DNA from: Gemmatimonadaceae bacterium
Lineage (GTDB): Bacteria; Gemmatimonadota; Gemmatimonadetes; Gemmatimonadales; Gemmatimonadaceae
Reading direction: 5' to 3'
DNA length: 64,000 bases
Assembly (NCBI GenBank): GCA_019752115.1
Contig: JAIEMN010000019.1
Location: 1-64,000, forward strand
How positions within the stretch are numbered: position 1 is the stretch's first letter; each line of letters begins with the position of its first letter. Below, piece after piece: positions 37,050 through 45,301 of the stretch. Under the pieces are notes generated by a model, which was given only the letters and a program-made list of their open reading frames with translations, ran no database searches and had not been told where the DNA came from. A program made the position numbers and the translations under genes.

Positions 37050-37793
37050 TCAGGATTGAACCGGGGGAGAAACGACAGCGGCCGCCGGAACGGTCGGCGC
37101 GAAGTGATCGAGATACGACACCAACGTGGTCATACCCCCGAGGATCCCGGCGAGTACCACATCGGTCTCGCGAGGCTCCAGGGTGGCACCACGGCGCAAC
37201 GCCGCGCCCTTCTGGAAAGGCGACGGGTCCAACCCCGTACGGCGGGCGACCGCCTGCAGTACGGCATCCGCATCGCGCGGTGGCACCTCGCCGTGGAGGC
37301 GCAGCACCGCCCGAAAAATCACCAGCAGCGTGCTCGCACTGGCGCGCAGCAGCTCCAGCTGGCGGGCATGATCGCTCCCCACCAGCATCACGCTGCGCCG
37401 GAAGCGGAGCAGCTTGCCCATCGCTTCCTGTTCGAGCTGCAACCGCAGGTCCTGCGTGGACACCTGAATGCCCTCGAGCGGCAGCGTCCCGGCCAGCACG
37501 CGGTGCTGTTCGAGGATGTCGGCATACTCCATGGGGAAGATGTCGGCACTGGCACGCCACTCGGCGGCCGTGAACGTGAGCACCGGCGGATGCCCCGCCT
37601 CCTGCCACGCCCGCATGGTCTGCCCGAGTGCGCGCAGCGTGTCGATGTGCAGCGCCCGGGCGATGACCATGACGTTGAGGTCGGACTGCCCCTGCACCTC
37701 CTCGCCACGCGCCGCCGAGCCGTAGAGCACGATGGCCTCGAGTTGCTCACCGTACGCCGCACGCAGCTGGCGCACGAGTTCATCGAGCGTCAT
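37050..37793 (-). CDS. Nucleotidyltransferase-fold protein with DxN in place of DxD
   Basis: The 247-residue protein starts at the ATG 37793, since the nucleotidyltransferase pattern begins soon after: VLYGSAARGEEVQGQSDLNVMVIA (residues 22-45). The GSxxxG element is intact, but the metal-binding DxD appears as Asp38-Leu-Asn40. The remainder (residues ~60-247) is mostly helical. Relatives of this fold add nucleotides to antibiotics, proteins or RNA; with one acidic ligand changed it may be inactive or a substrate-binding relic. It lies ten bases after the TPM gene and 13 before lemA, so the three act as an operon. Confidence 0.72.
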   Translation of the reverse strand: MTLDELVRQLRAAYGEQLEAIVLYGSAARGEEVQGQSDLNVMVIARALHIDTLRALGQTMRAWQEAGHPPVLTFTAAEWRASADIFPMEYADILEQHRVLAGTLPLEGIQVSTQDLRLQLEQEAMGKLLRFRRSVMLVGSDHARQLELLRASASTLLVIFRAVLRLHGEVPPRDADAVLQAVARRTGLDPSPFQKGAALRRGATLEPRETDVVLAGILGGMTTLVSYLDHFAPTVPAAAVVSPPVQS

Positions 37794-37803
37794 GGACTTG
37801 TCG

Positions 37804-38676
37804 CTACCAGTCTGAGCCACCGCCACCTCCGCTGAAGCCGCCACCGCCACCGAATCCGCCAAACCCGCCACTGGAGCCGCCGAAATCCCCTCCCGACCAC
37901 CCGCTGCCACCCGACCAGCTGCCGGTGCGAATGACCGGACCGCCAATCGGAATCGGGATGCATCCCACACAGCCCCGGCGGCGGCGCCCCATGGAACTGA
38001 TCACGATGAACAGCACGAAGAAGATGAGCGCCCACGGAATGCGCACTGGCGATTCACGACCTCGACCGCGCGCCACCGGCGGCGCTCCGTCCAGCGTGAC
38101 CCCGAACGCTTCGGCATAGCGCGCCGCGACCGCTTCGCTGATCTGCACCAGCGCGGCCGAATACTGGCGCGCCTGGAAGAGCGGGGTGGCGGCACGACAG
38201 ATCGACCCGGAGGTGGCATCGGTGATGAAGCCTTCCGCCCCCTGCCCCGTTTCGATGCGGCAATGCCCGCGGCCGTCGGTGGACGTCTCCTTGGGCACCA
38301 ACAGGATGATGACCCCGGCATTGCGCGCCTGATCGCCGATCTTGGCGTCGGCGCCGACCTTCCACTCGCGCCCGAGCCGCAGGGTGACCTCTTCGACCGG
38401 GCGCCCGCCGAGATCGGGAAGCGTGACGACGACCATGTCGCCACGCGTGGCCGCCTGCACCTGCTGCGCAAGCGCGCCAATGCGCGCCGACGCCTCGGGC
38501 GACAGGACGCCGGCGAAGTCGTTCACATAGCCCACCGGCTGCGGCAGGGCCGACCCGCTTTGGGCCATGAGCGGCCACGCCGCAGGCGCTGCCACCAGCA
38601 GCAGCCCCAGCATCCACCGAACCACGGAACGCAGGGTGGTCCCCCCGCAGAGAGTATGGCGCACTGAGTCGAACAC
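37804..38676 (-). CDS. TPM-domain membrane protein (YgcG family)
   Basis: Up to 290 residues: a signal peptide (LGLLLVAAPAAWPLMAQSG), a TPM domain starting VGYVNDFAGVLSPEASARIGAL (about 48-190), then one transmembrane helix (ALIFFVLFIVISS), CVGCIPIPIGG, and a Gly-rich tail ending GGGGGFSGGGGGSDW, as in YgcG proteins. The GTG at 38676 makes the longest form; a GTG at 38625 or ATG at 38613 would still leave a usable signal peptide. TPM domains have been reported as acid phosphatases in thylakoids but their bacterial role is unclear. It heads the TPM-nucleotidyltransferase-LemA operon. Confidence 0.85.
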   Translation of the reverse strand: MFDSVRHTLCGGTTLRSVVRWMLGLLLVAAPAAWPLMAQSGSALPQPVGYVNDFAGVLSPEASARIGALAQQVQAATRGDMVVVTLPDLGGRPVEEVTLRLGREWKVGADAKIGDQARNAGVIILLVPKETSTDGRGHCRIETGQGAEGFITDATSGSICRAATPLFQARQYSAALVQISEAVAARYAEAFGVTLDGAPPVARGRGRESPVRIPWALIFFVLFIVISSMGRRRRGCVGCIPIPIGGPVIRTGSWSGGSGWSGGDFGGSSGGFGGFGGGGGFSGGGGGSDW

Positions 38677-38820
38677 GACTGTAAGGTAGAGGCACTACGG
38701 GGGCGTGCGGCAGCGTGTTTCGGCATGCCACCCGTGGGACGGATGCGGGTCGGGCGGCGACCGTGTAGGCTTCTCCGTGGGGCCGGTCTGGCCTCCCTTC
38801 CCACTTCTACCCTGCTCGAC

Positions 38821-39591
38821 ATGTTTCGACGCGCCGTTCGCCTCGCCACCGCCATGGTCCTGGTTGTCCTGCCCGCCGTGGTCGCCGCCTGCAGCAAGGG
38901 CGGATCCGCGTCCTCCGGGACGGCCGACAGCGCCCGGTCGGCGAGTGCGGCCGGAAAGCCGGCGACGACGGTGGCAGCGAGCGTGGTCCCGATGCCGAAC
39001 GCGGCCCCCGACACCGGCATCGATTCGGCGACGGTGGCGAACGCCGATCGCGGCCGCGTGCAGGGACCCGACACGGCGATGTGGGTCGTGATGATCAGCG
39101 ACTTCCAGTGCCCGTACTGCAAGCAGTGGCACGACTCGTCGATGAAGCGGCTCGAGCGCGACTACATCGCGCCGGGGAAGATTCACTTCGCGTATCTCCA
39201 CCTGCCGCTCTCGTCCATTCACAAGCACGCCCGCGTCGAAGCCGAGGCGGCGATGTGTGCCAGTGCGCAGGGGAAGTTCTGGCCGTATAGCGAGGCGCTG
39301 TTTGCGGCTCAGCCCACCGTGGGGGCGATGGAGAGTGTGGAGCCGCTGCTCACCCGCATCGCCACCGACCTCAAGCTGAACGCCGCCGCGTTCGCGACCT
39401 GCCGCAAGGGCAATGCGGTGCGCGCGCTGGTCAACAACGACATTCAGCAGGCGACGCAGTCGGGCGTGCAGAGCACGCCCTCGTTCATCATCGGCGAGTT
39501 CCTCGTGCAGGGCGCCTTGCCCTATGCGGACTTCCGCAAGGCGATCGATACGGCTCTCGTGATGCGCGCCAAGAAGCGGAAGGCGCCCTGA
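38821..39591 (+). CDS. DsbA-like thioredoxin-fold lipoprotein
   Basis: The 256-residue protein starts at the ATG 38821 and has a lipoprotein signal ending VLPAVVAAC (Cys24), then a low-complexity linker. The thioredoxin fold begins near residue 86 (AMWVVMISDFQCPYC) with redox CPYC (Cys97, Cys100), followed by the helical insertion (SSIHKHARVEAEAAMCAS) and the cis-Pro loop QSTPSFIIGEF. It matches the DsbA/Thioredoxin_4 group that includes BdbD/DsbG-like oxidants. It is divergent from the TPM operon and overlaps or abuts waaA. Confidence 0.88.
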   Translation: MFRRAVRLATAMVLVVLPAVVAACSKGGSASSGTADSARSASAAGKPATTVAASVVPMPNAAPDTGIDSATVANADRGRVQGPDTAMWVVMISDFQCPYCKQWHDSSMKRLERDYIAPGKIHFAYLHLPLSSIHKHARVEAEAAMCASAQGKFWPYSEALFAAQPTVGAMESVEPLLTRIATDLKLNAAAFATCRKGNAVRALVNNDIQQATQSGVQSTPSFIIGEFLVQGALPYADFRKAIDTALVMRAKKRKAP

Positions 39592-39623
39592 ACTCGCTGG
39601 TCCGCCTCGCCTACGCGGGAGGC

Positions 39624-40913
39624 ATGGCCGCCGCACGAGCGGCCAGCTGGATCGCGCCGGCCTCCGATCACAAGGTCGCCCGCTCGCTGCGCGCGCGACG
39701 GGGCCTGCTGACACGCTGGGAACGCGACGCCGCGCGCGTGCGCACCACGCACGCCCCACTGGTGTGGTTCCACGCGCCCTCGGTTGGCGAAGGGCTGCAG
39801 GCTCGGCCGGTCGCGCAGGCACTGCGCGCCGCGCATCCGACCGTGCAGCAGGCGTACTCGTTCTTTTCGCCCAGCGCCGAGTCGTTCGCCCGGTCGATCG
39901 CGGCCGACGTCTCCGGCTATCTGCCCTTCGACACGGAGGACGCGGCCGATCGCCTGCTCGACGCGCTGCGTCCGGCCGCGCTGGTGTTCGTGAAGCTCGA
40001 TGTATGGCCCGTGCTGGTCCACCGCGCGAAGGTGCGTCGCATTCCCGTGGCCCTGCTCAGCGCCACGCTCAGTGCCGCCTCGGGACGCCGCGGGGCCATG
40101 TCGCGGTGGCTGCTGCACGACGCCTATCGCGCGCTCGACGCGGTCGGCGCCATCGATCCCGACCATGCAGCACGCCTCGTGGACTTGGGGGTACGTCCCG
40201 AGGTCATCGAGGTGATGGGCGACACCCGCTTCGATCAGGTGCACGAGCGCGCCGCGCGGGCCGATCGCACGCGCGCGCCGCTGTCGCTGCTCACCTCGGT
40301 ACGCCCCACGCTCGTGGCGGGCTCCACGTGGCCCGCCGACGAAGCCGTGCTGCTGCCGGCCTGGCGTGCGCTGCGCGCGCGGCTGCCCGACGCGCGCCTC
40401 ATCATTGCCCCGCACGAGCCCACCGCCGCGCACTGCGCCCCCATCGAATCGTGGGCCGCAGCGGAGGGGCTCACACTGTCGCGCCTCACGGCGATCGAGC
40501 AGCGCGGCGCCATCGATACCGCCGACGTCGTGCTGGTGGACCGCGTCGGCGTCCTCGGCGATCTCTATGCCATGGCCAACGCGGCCTTCGTGGGCGGTGG
40601 CTTTCATGCGGCCGGGCTCCACTCGGTCATCGAGCCGGCCGCGTTCGGCGTCCCGGTCCTCTTTGGCCCCGGACACCAGATGAGCCGCGAGGCCGGCCTG
40701 CTGCTCGCCGCCGGCGCGGCCCGGTCGCGCCCCGACGCCGCCACGCTCGCCGACGACCTCTACGCCTGGCTCAGCGACGGCGGCGCCTGGCGCCGCGCCG
40801 GGCGCCTGGGCCGCGACCTCGTCGAAGCCGAGCGCGGCGCCACCGCGCGGGCGCTCACCATCGTCGAACGGCTGGCGGGTCTCTCCATCGCCTCGCCGAA
40901 GCGACTCGGATAG
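39624..40913 (+). CDS. waaA: 3-deoxy-D-manno-octulosonic acid (KDO) transferase
   Basis: WaaA (KdtA) adds KDO to lipid A, so its presence supports an LPS-bearing outer membrane. The 429-residue protein has the catalytic-Glu motif HAPSVGEGLQARPVAQAL, and further GT-B landmarks such as SVRPTLVAGSTWPADEAVLL, IIAPHEPT, VGVLGDLYAMANAAFVGGGF and IEPAAFGVPVLFGPGH. In relatives the N-terminus usually begins with a hydrophobic LYRLAY-type helix; here the same pattern (LVRLAYAGG) lies just upstream of ATG 39624, in frame after CTG 39588 or CTG 39597, so the true start may be a rare CTG overlapping the dsbA-like stop. No ordinary ribosome-binding site marks 39624. Confidence 0.93.
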   Translation: MAAARAASWIAPASDHKVARSLRARRGLLTRWERDAARVRTTHAPLVWFHAPSVGEGLQARPVAQALRAAHPTVQQAYSFFSPSAESFARSIAADVSGYLPFDTEDAADRLLDALRPAALVFVKLDVWPVLVHRAKVRRIPVALLSATLSAASGRRGAMSRWLLHDAYRALDAVGAIDPDHAARLVDLGVRPEVIEVMGDTRFDQVHERAARADRTRAPLSLLTSVRPTLVAGSTWPADEAVLLPAWRALRARLPDARLIIAPHEPTAAHCAPIESWAAAEGLTLSRLTAIEQRGAIDTADVVLVDRVGVLGDLYAMANAAFVGGGFHAAGLHSVIEPAAFGVPVLFGPGHQMSREAGLLLAAGAARSRPDAATLADDLYAWLSDGGAWRRAGRLGRDLVEAERGATARALTIVERLAGLSIASPKRLG

Positions 40914-40980
40914 CTGGCGTGGATGCGTGGGGGCCTCCGCCGACTGTCGGGGGATGGCGCGGATCGGTGAGGGATTTAGT

Positions 40981-41089
40981 GGATCACCGAAACAGCATTT
41001 AAGGATTTCACAGGATTCCACGGATCTCGCGGATCGCTCGGAGCAATCCCAAGCATCCGCGAGATCCCCACATGCTGTTTCGGTGATCC
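40981..41089. repeat. Nested palindromic element with 9-10 nt GGATTCCAC-type period, between convergent genes
   Basis: GGATCACCGAAACAGCAT (40981-40998) is perfectly inverted at 41072-41089. Inside, GGATCTCGCGGATCGCT (41022-41038) faces AGCATCCGCGAGATCC (41052-41067) with one base difference. The left part also repeats with a period of 9-10: GGATTTCAC, AGGATTCCAC, GGATCTCGC, GGATCGCTC. Most of the 236-base gap between waaA and the transporter is this element. Confidence 0.85.
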
Positions 41090-41149
41090 CCCCAATCCTC
41101 CACAAATCCTATTTGATCCCAACACCAGACCCGGCCCAAAACTCAAGGC

Positions 41150-42466
41150 TCACCCGGCATGCCCCGCAAACGGCACGATACCGATCAGCAAGGCCGCCGC
41201 GAGGAGCACCAGCGACACGATGAGCGCGAAGCGTAGCGTAAAGCGCTGATGCTGATCGAAGTCGATGCCCACCAGCCCTACCAGCAAAAACGTGGACGGC
41301 ACGAGCGGGCTGAGGAGATGCACCGGCTGACCGATGAGTGAGGCCCGGGCCATTTCGGCGGCCGTGATGCCATAGGTGGCACCGGCCTTCGCCAGCACCG
41401 GCAGCACGCCAAAGTAGAACGCGTCGTTCGAGATGAAGAACGTGAATGGGATGCTGAGCACACCCGTCACGATCGCGAGGTATGGCCCGAGGGCCGGTGG
41501 CACCAGATGCACGACGCTCTCGGCGATCGCGTCCACCATCTTGGTGCCGCTCAGGATGCCGGTGAATACCCCGGCGGCAAAGATCAGCCCCACCACCGCC
41601 AGGACGTTGGCCGCGTGGCGTGTGAGCAGCGCCTTCTGTTCGGCGATCGAGGGATAGTTGAGCAGCAACGCGATCGCGAAGCCGAGCATGAAGAGCACCG
41701 GTAACGGCAGCACCGCCATCACCAGCGCGACCAGCAGGACCGCGGTGAGCAGCGCGTTCACCACGAGGCGATCGGGGCGGCGATGCGACCGGTCTTCGTC
41801 ATCCATCGCGAGGCCGCCCTCGTCGGTGGTGATATCCACAGCGCCCGCGTGCGCCGCGAGCCGCACGCGCTCGGCGACCCCCAGTCGATACGCGAGGAAC
41901 AGGATGCCCAGCACCCCTACTGCCATCGCCGGAATCATCGGCGTGAAGACCTGCCCCACATCGATGGCCAGCGCACTGGCGGCGCGGGCCGTGGGGCCGC
42001 CCCAGGGGAGCAGGTTCATGACGCCGCTCGCGAGCATCGTGACGCCGGCGAGCACCGCTGGGCGCAACCGCAGTGAACGGTAGAGCGGCATCATGGCCGC
42101 TGTGGTGATCATGTACGTGGTCGAGCCGTCACCGTCGAGCGAGACGAGCAGCGCCAGCACGGCCGATCCGACCACGACCTTGACCGGGTCGCCGTGCACG
42201 AGGGCCACCAGCCGGCTGACGAACGGTTCGAAGAGGCCGGCGTCGAGCATGATCGCGAAATACAGAATCGCGAACATGAGCATGACGCCGGTGGGCGCGA
42301 GCTTGGTCACGCCGGCCACCATCATCGCACCGAGCTCGGGCGCAAAGCCAGCGAGGAGCCCGAACACGACCGGCACCACAATCAACGCCGTGAGCGGCGA
42401 GAGGCGTCGCGTCATGATGAGCGTCATGAACGTGACGACCAGGCCATAGGCCAGGAAGGTCAGCAT
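41150..42466 (-). CDS. CitMHS-family citrate (metal-citrate) proton symporter
   Basis: The 438-residue, multi-pass membrane protein shows the CitMHS pattern, including ATP-binding-free transporter landmarks LVSLDGDGSTTYMITTAAM (about 107-125) and NLLPWGGPTARAASAL (about 152-167). About 12 hydrophobic segments are visible. These transporters take up citrate with Mg or Ca and protons. It is cotranscribed with the S15-type hydrolase gene, whose stop lies three bases upstream of this start. Substrate cannot be decided from the sequence; other dicarboxylates are possible. Confidence 0.88.
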   Translation of the reverse strand: MLTFLAYGLVVTFMTLIMTRRLSPLTALIVVPVVFGLLAGFAPELGAMMVAGVTKLAPTGVMLMFAILYFAIMLDAGLFEPFVSRLVALVHGDPVKVVVGSAVLALLVSLDGDGSTTYMITTAAMMPLYRSLRLRPAVLAGVTMLASGVMNLLPWGGPTARAASALAIDVGQVFTPMIPAMAVGVLGILFLAYRLGVAERVRLAAHAGAVDITTDEGGLAMDDEDRSHRRPDRLVVNALLTAVLLVALVMAVLPLPVLFMLGFAIALLLNYPSIAEQKALLTRHAANVLAVVGLIFAAGVFTGILSGTKMVDAIAESVVHLVPPALGPYLAIVTGVLSIPFTFFISNDAFYFGVLPVLAKAGATYGITAAEMARASLIGQPVHLLSPLVPSTFLLVGLVGIDFDQHQRFTLRFALIVSLVLLAAALLIGIVPFAGHAG

Positions 42467-42469
42467 CGC

Positions 42470-44380
42470 TCAGCGGGCCGGTGCGAGCGGCAGCACGATG
42501 TGCGACGGATACGCCGCCGAATGCTGCACGGCGATGTTCGTCGGGATCATGCGGCGGTTCTTGCCCAATGGTTCGCCGGTGTTCGGATTGACATCAAAGC
42601 GCGGGAAGTTGCTGCTCGAGATATCCACCCGGATGCGGTGCCCCTTCTTGAAGACGTTGGCCGTGGGGAACGGCTTGATCGTGAACTCGTACACCTTGCC
42701 CGGCTGGAGCAGCACGGCGCGTTCGCGCGTGGCCCGATAGCGACCGCGGATGATGGCGTCGGTGAGATTGAGATCGAATCCACCAGGCCAATCGACACTC
42801 GACGGATACACGTCCACGAGCTTGGCGGTGAAGTCGGCATCGACCGTGCTGGCGGAGGCGTAGAGCGTCACCGTGATCGGGCCGATGATCGTCATGTCCT
42901 CGGTGAGCGGCTCGGTCTGGAAGACCACCACATCCGAGCGGGTGCGGAGCGGCAGCCACGGCGCCTGCGAGGGCGGGAAGCGCGGATCCTCGCGCTGGTT
43001 GTAGGCGCCGTCCTTGAGACGCGCCGATGATCCGCCGCCGATGGTGGGGACCGGATGGCGCGGGTCGAAGGTGTAGGTGGTGTGCGACGCCGCCGCGGTG
43101 GGCTTCCGGGGTGACAGGGAGCCGTCGGCGTGGAAGTACCACGGCTGGAACTTCGTGCCGGCCAGGGGCCACTCATTCGCATTACGCCAGTAGCCGCCGT
43201 GCATGAGTCGGCCGTTCGCATCCTTGCGGCCGTCGCCGGTGCCCATCACGAAGAGACGCACCGCCGCGTCGTCGCGGGCGCCGGCCTTGGCGTCCTTGAG
43301 CGTGTAGTCGAACCAGCGGACGGTGTAGTCGGCTTCGAAATCCGGGATCGCCGCGCTGTCGCCGAACGCGACATCGCCGGCGTAGGGGCGCGTGTTGCCG
43401 TGGTGCGTCCACGGCCCCACCAGAATGCGTTGCGGCGTCTTCTTGAGTGCGCGCAGCGCGCTGAAGTTTTCGAAGGTGCCGGCGAGGAAGATGTCGTACC
43501 AGCCGCCCACATGCAGCATGGGGACATCGGCGGTCTCACGGTAATGCTCGTTCCACGCGAGCATCGGATCCTTCCAGAACGCGTCGTAGTCGGCGTGTTC
43601 GAAGAAGTCGAGGTACCACGCCTCGTACTGTGGAGCAACGGAGAGCGGGTTGAGGCCGCGACGGAACGGCTGCACGCCGTACCAGTCCTCCACCTTCTCC
43701 TTCGTGAGCAACGCCTTCACGTCGGGCGTGCGCGCATCGGCGAGCAACTGGCTCCAGGCCCATGTGAGCTGGCGCCCCATTTCGTAGGTGCCACGATAGC
43801 GCACGCCATGATCCCAGCCATTCGACATGCCGCCCATGTTGATCAGCAGCGAGGCAAGCGCGGGCGGCCGATACTGGGCCGCGCCGGCTTCTTCATGCGC
43901 GGCGAACGATGTGCCGAACATCCCCACCTTACCGTTCGCATAGGGCTGCTTCGCGAGCCACTCGATGGTGTCGTAGCCATCGGTCGCATCGATCGGCTGC
44001 ACCTTGCTGAACTCGCCCTCCGATTTGTATCGGCCGCGCGTATCCTGCAGCGCGACGACGTAGCCGCGTTCGCAGTAGAAGGTGGCCTGCAGCGTCAGCG
44101 ATTCCTTGTTGTACGGCGTGCGGTTGAGCAGGACCGGCAGCTTCTCGGAAAGCGGCACGCCGTTCCGGACCGGCCGATACAGGTCCGTCGCCATCCGCTT
44201 CCCGTCGCGCATGACGACGAGACGGTCGGTTTCGGTCTTCTGGCAGTCGTACTGCTTGGGGCTGGACGGCCACCCCTTGGGCGGCATGTACTGGGCGTCC
44301 TGTGCCGGGAGCAGGGGCGCACGGGCGAGCAGACAGGTGGCCAGCAGGGCGGCCGCCGGGAATCGCGGTGTCTCGGGCAT
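42470..44380 (-). CDS. Secreted X-Pro dipeptidyl-peptidase / CocE-type hydrolase (S15)
   Basis: The 636-residue protein starts at the ATG 44380 (MPETPRFPAAALLATCLLARAPLLPAQ, signal peptide); a longer frame to 44446 would precede the signal. The alpha/beta-hydrolase core shows DLYRPVRNG, DTRGRYKSEGEF, the nucleophile in VGMFGTSFAAHEE (Ser158), a helical cap, the Asp in HVGGWYDIFLAGTFENF and the His in LVGPWTHHGNTRP. The C-terminal jelly-roll (from about 450, with TEPLTEDMTIIGPITVTLYAS and RIRVDISSSNFPRFDVNPNTG) is typical of CocE/NonD members. It may be an acylpeptidase, cocaine-esterase-like or glutaryl-acylase-like enzyme. It heads an operon with the CitMHS transporter. Confidence 0.88.
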   Translation of the reverse strand: MPETPRFPAAALLATCLLARAPLLPAQDAQYMPPKGWPSSPKQYDCQKTETDRLVVMRDGKRMATDLYRPVRNGVPLSEKLPVLLNRTPYNKESLTLQATFYCERGYVVALQDTRGRYKSEGEFSKVQPIDATDGYDTIEWLAKQPYANGKVGMFGTSFAAHEEAGAAQYRPPALASLLINMGGMSNGWDHGVRYRGTYEMGRQLTWAWSQLLADARTPDVKALLTKEKVEDWYGVQPFRRGLNPLSVAPQYEAWYLDFFEHADYDAFWKDPMLAWNEHYRETADVPMLHVGGWYDIFLAGTFENFSALRALKKTPQRILVGPWTHHGNTRPYAGDVAFGDSAAIPDFEADYTVRWFDYTLKDAKAGARDDAAVRLFVMGTGDGRKDANGRLMHGGYWRNANEWPLAGTKFQPWYFHADGSLSPRKPTAAASHTTYTFDPRHPVPTIGGGSSARLKDGAYNQREDPRFPPSQAPWLPLRTRSDVVVFQTEPLTEDMTIIGPITVTLYASASTVDADFTAKLVDVYPSSVDWPGGFDLNLTDAIIRGRYRATRERAVLLQPGKVYEFTIKPFPTANVFKKGHRIRVDISSSNFPRFDVNPNTGEPLGKNRRMIPTNIAVQHSAAYPSHIVLPLAPAR

Positions 44381-44472
44381 AGGAGAAACTGTCGCGCCGT
44401 CCACACGAACGCCACGCGAAACCCACCGCGACGCTCTTGAGCCCACCTCCCATCCTCCCCAATTTGCGTGGT

Positions 44473-45273
44473 ATGAGGTCCCCCCGCCCCGCCGGTGCCG
44501 CCGTTGGCCGCCTCGCGTTCGCCCTCGTGACGAGCGCGGTGGTCACCGGCACGCTGTTGACCAGCGCCCGGCCGCTGGCCGCGCAATCACCGGTACCGGC
44601 CGGCCGCCGGCAGATGGTCGGCTATGTCCGCGATGCCAAAGGTGGCCCCATCGAAGGGGTGACGGTGGAGGTGCACGGCCAGAAAGTCCTCACCGATCTG
44701 CGCGGCGCCTTTGCGCTGCTCACCAAGCAGCTCGACACGGCCAGCATCAGCATCAAGCGCGTGGGCTTCGAGCCAATCGACGCGTTCATCACCGCGCGCG
44801 ACGGCATGTGGGACACCGTGGTGGTGCAGCTCGAGTCGTCGATCAACACGCTCGCCGAGGTGACCGTGACCGACGAGTACAGCACGCGCGCCGGCGGCAT
44901 TCGCGGCTTCGAGGAGCGGCGGCGGCTCAAGCTGGGGCAGTACCTCACGCGCGCGGACATTGCCGAACGCGGCGAACAGAAGCTGAGCGAGGTGCTGCGC
45001 ACCCGCAAAGGCGTGCAGGTGGTGCGCGGGCGCGTGCGCTTCGCCGCCTTCACCGGGTCGCGCGGCGGGCAGTGCCAGCCCAACGTCTATCTCGATGGCG
45101 CGCGCGCACCCGGCATGGAAGTGGACGAGATTCTCGCCAACACCGTGCAGGCGATCGAACTCTATCCGTACCTGTCGACGCTTCCGATCGAGTTCCAGAC
45201 CATTGGCGCGCAGACCACGCCCTGCGGCACGATCGTGATCTGGACGCGCGTGCCCAACTCGAAGAGCAAGTAA
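44473..45273 (+). CDS. Secreted carboxypeptidase-regulatory domain plus barrel-less TonB plug domain
   Basis: The 266-residue protein starts at the ATG 44473 and has a signal peptide (to about LTSARPLAAQ). A carboxypeptidase-regulatory-like beta domain follows (MVGYVRDAKGGPIEGVTVEVHG to about residue 130). The C-terminal half resembles a TonB receptor plug: FEERRRLKLGQYLTRADI, LSEVLRTRKGVQVV, CQPNVYLDG, AIELYPYLSTLPIEF and CGTIVIWTR, after which a receptor's barrel would begin; here the protein ends nine residues later. Cys in CQPNVYLDG and CGTIVIWT probably pair. It is a paralogue of the genes at 50542 and 54387, and divergent from the S15 hydrolase. Confidence 0.82.
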   Translation: MRSPRPAGAAVGRLAFALVTSAVVTGTLLTSARPLAAQSPVPAGRRQMVGYVRDAKGGPIEGVTVEVHGQKVLTDLRGAFALLTKQLDTASISIKRVGFEPIDAFITARDGMWDTVVVQLESSINTLAEVTVTDEYSTRAGGIRGFEERRRLKLGQYLTRADIAERGEQKLSEVLRTRKGVQVVRGRVRFAAFTGSRGGQCQPNVYLDGARAPGMEVDEILANTVQAIELYPYLSTLPIEFQTIGAQTTPCGTIVIWTRVPNSKSK

Positions 45274-45301
45274 CACGATCGCGCACCGGCGGTGGCGCGG
45301 G

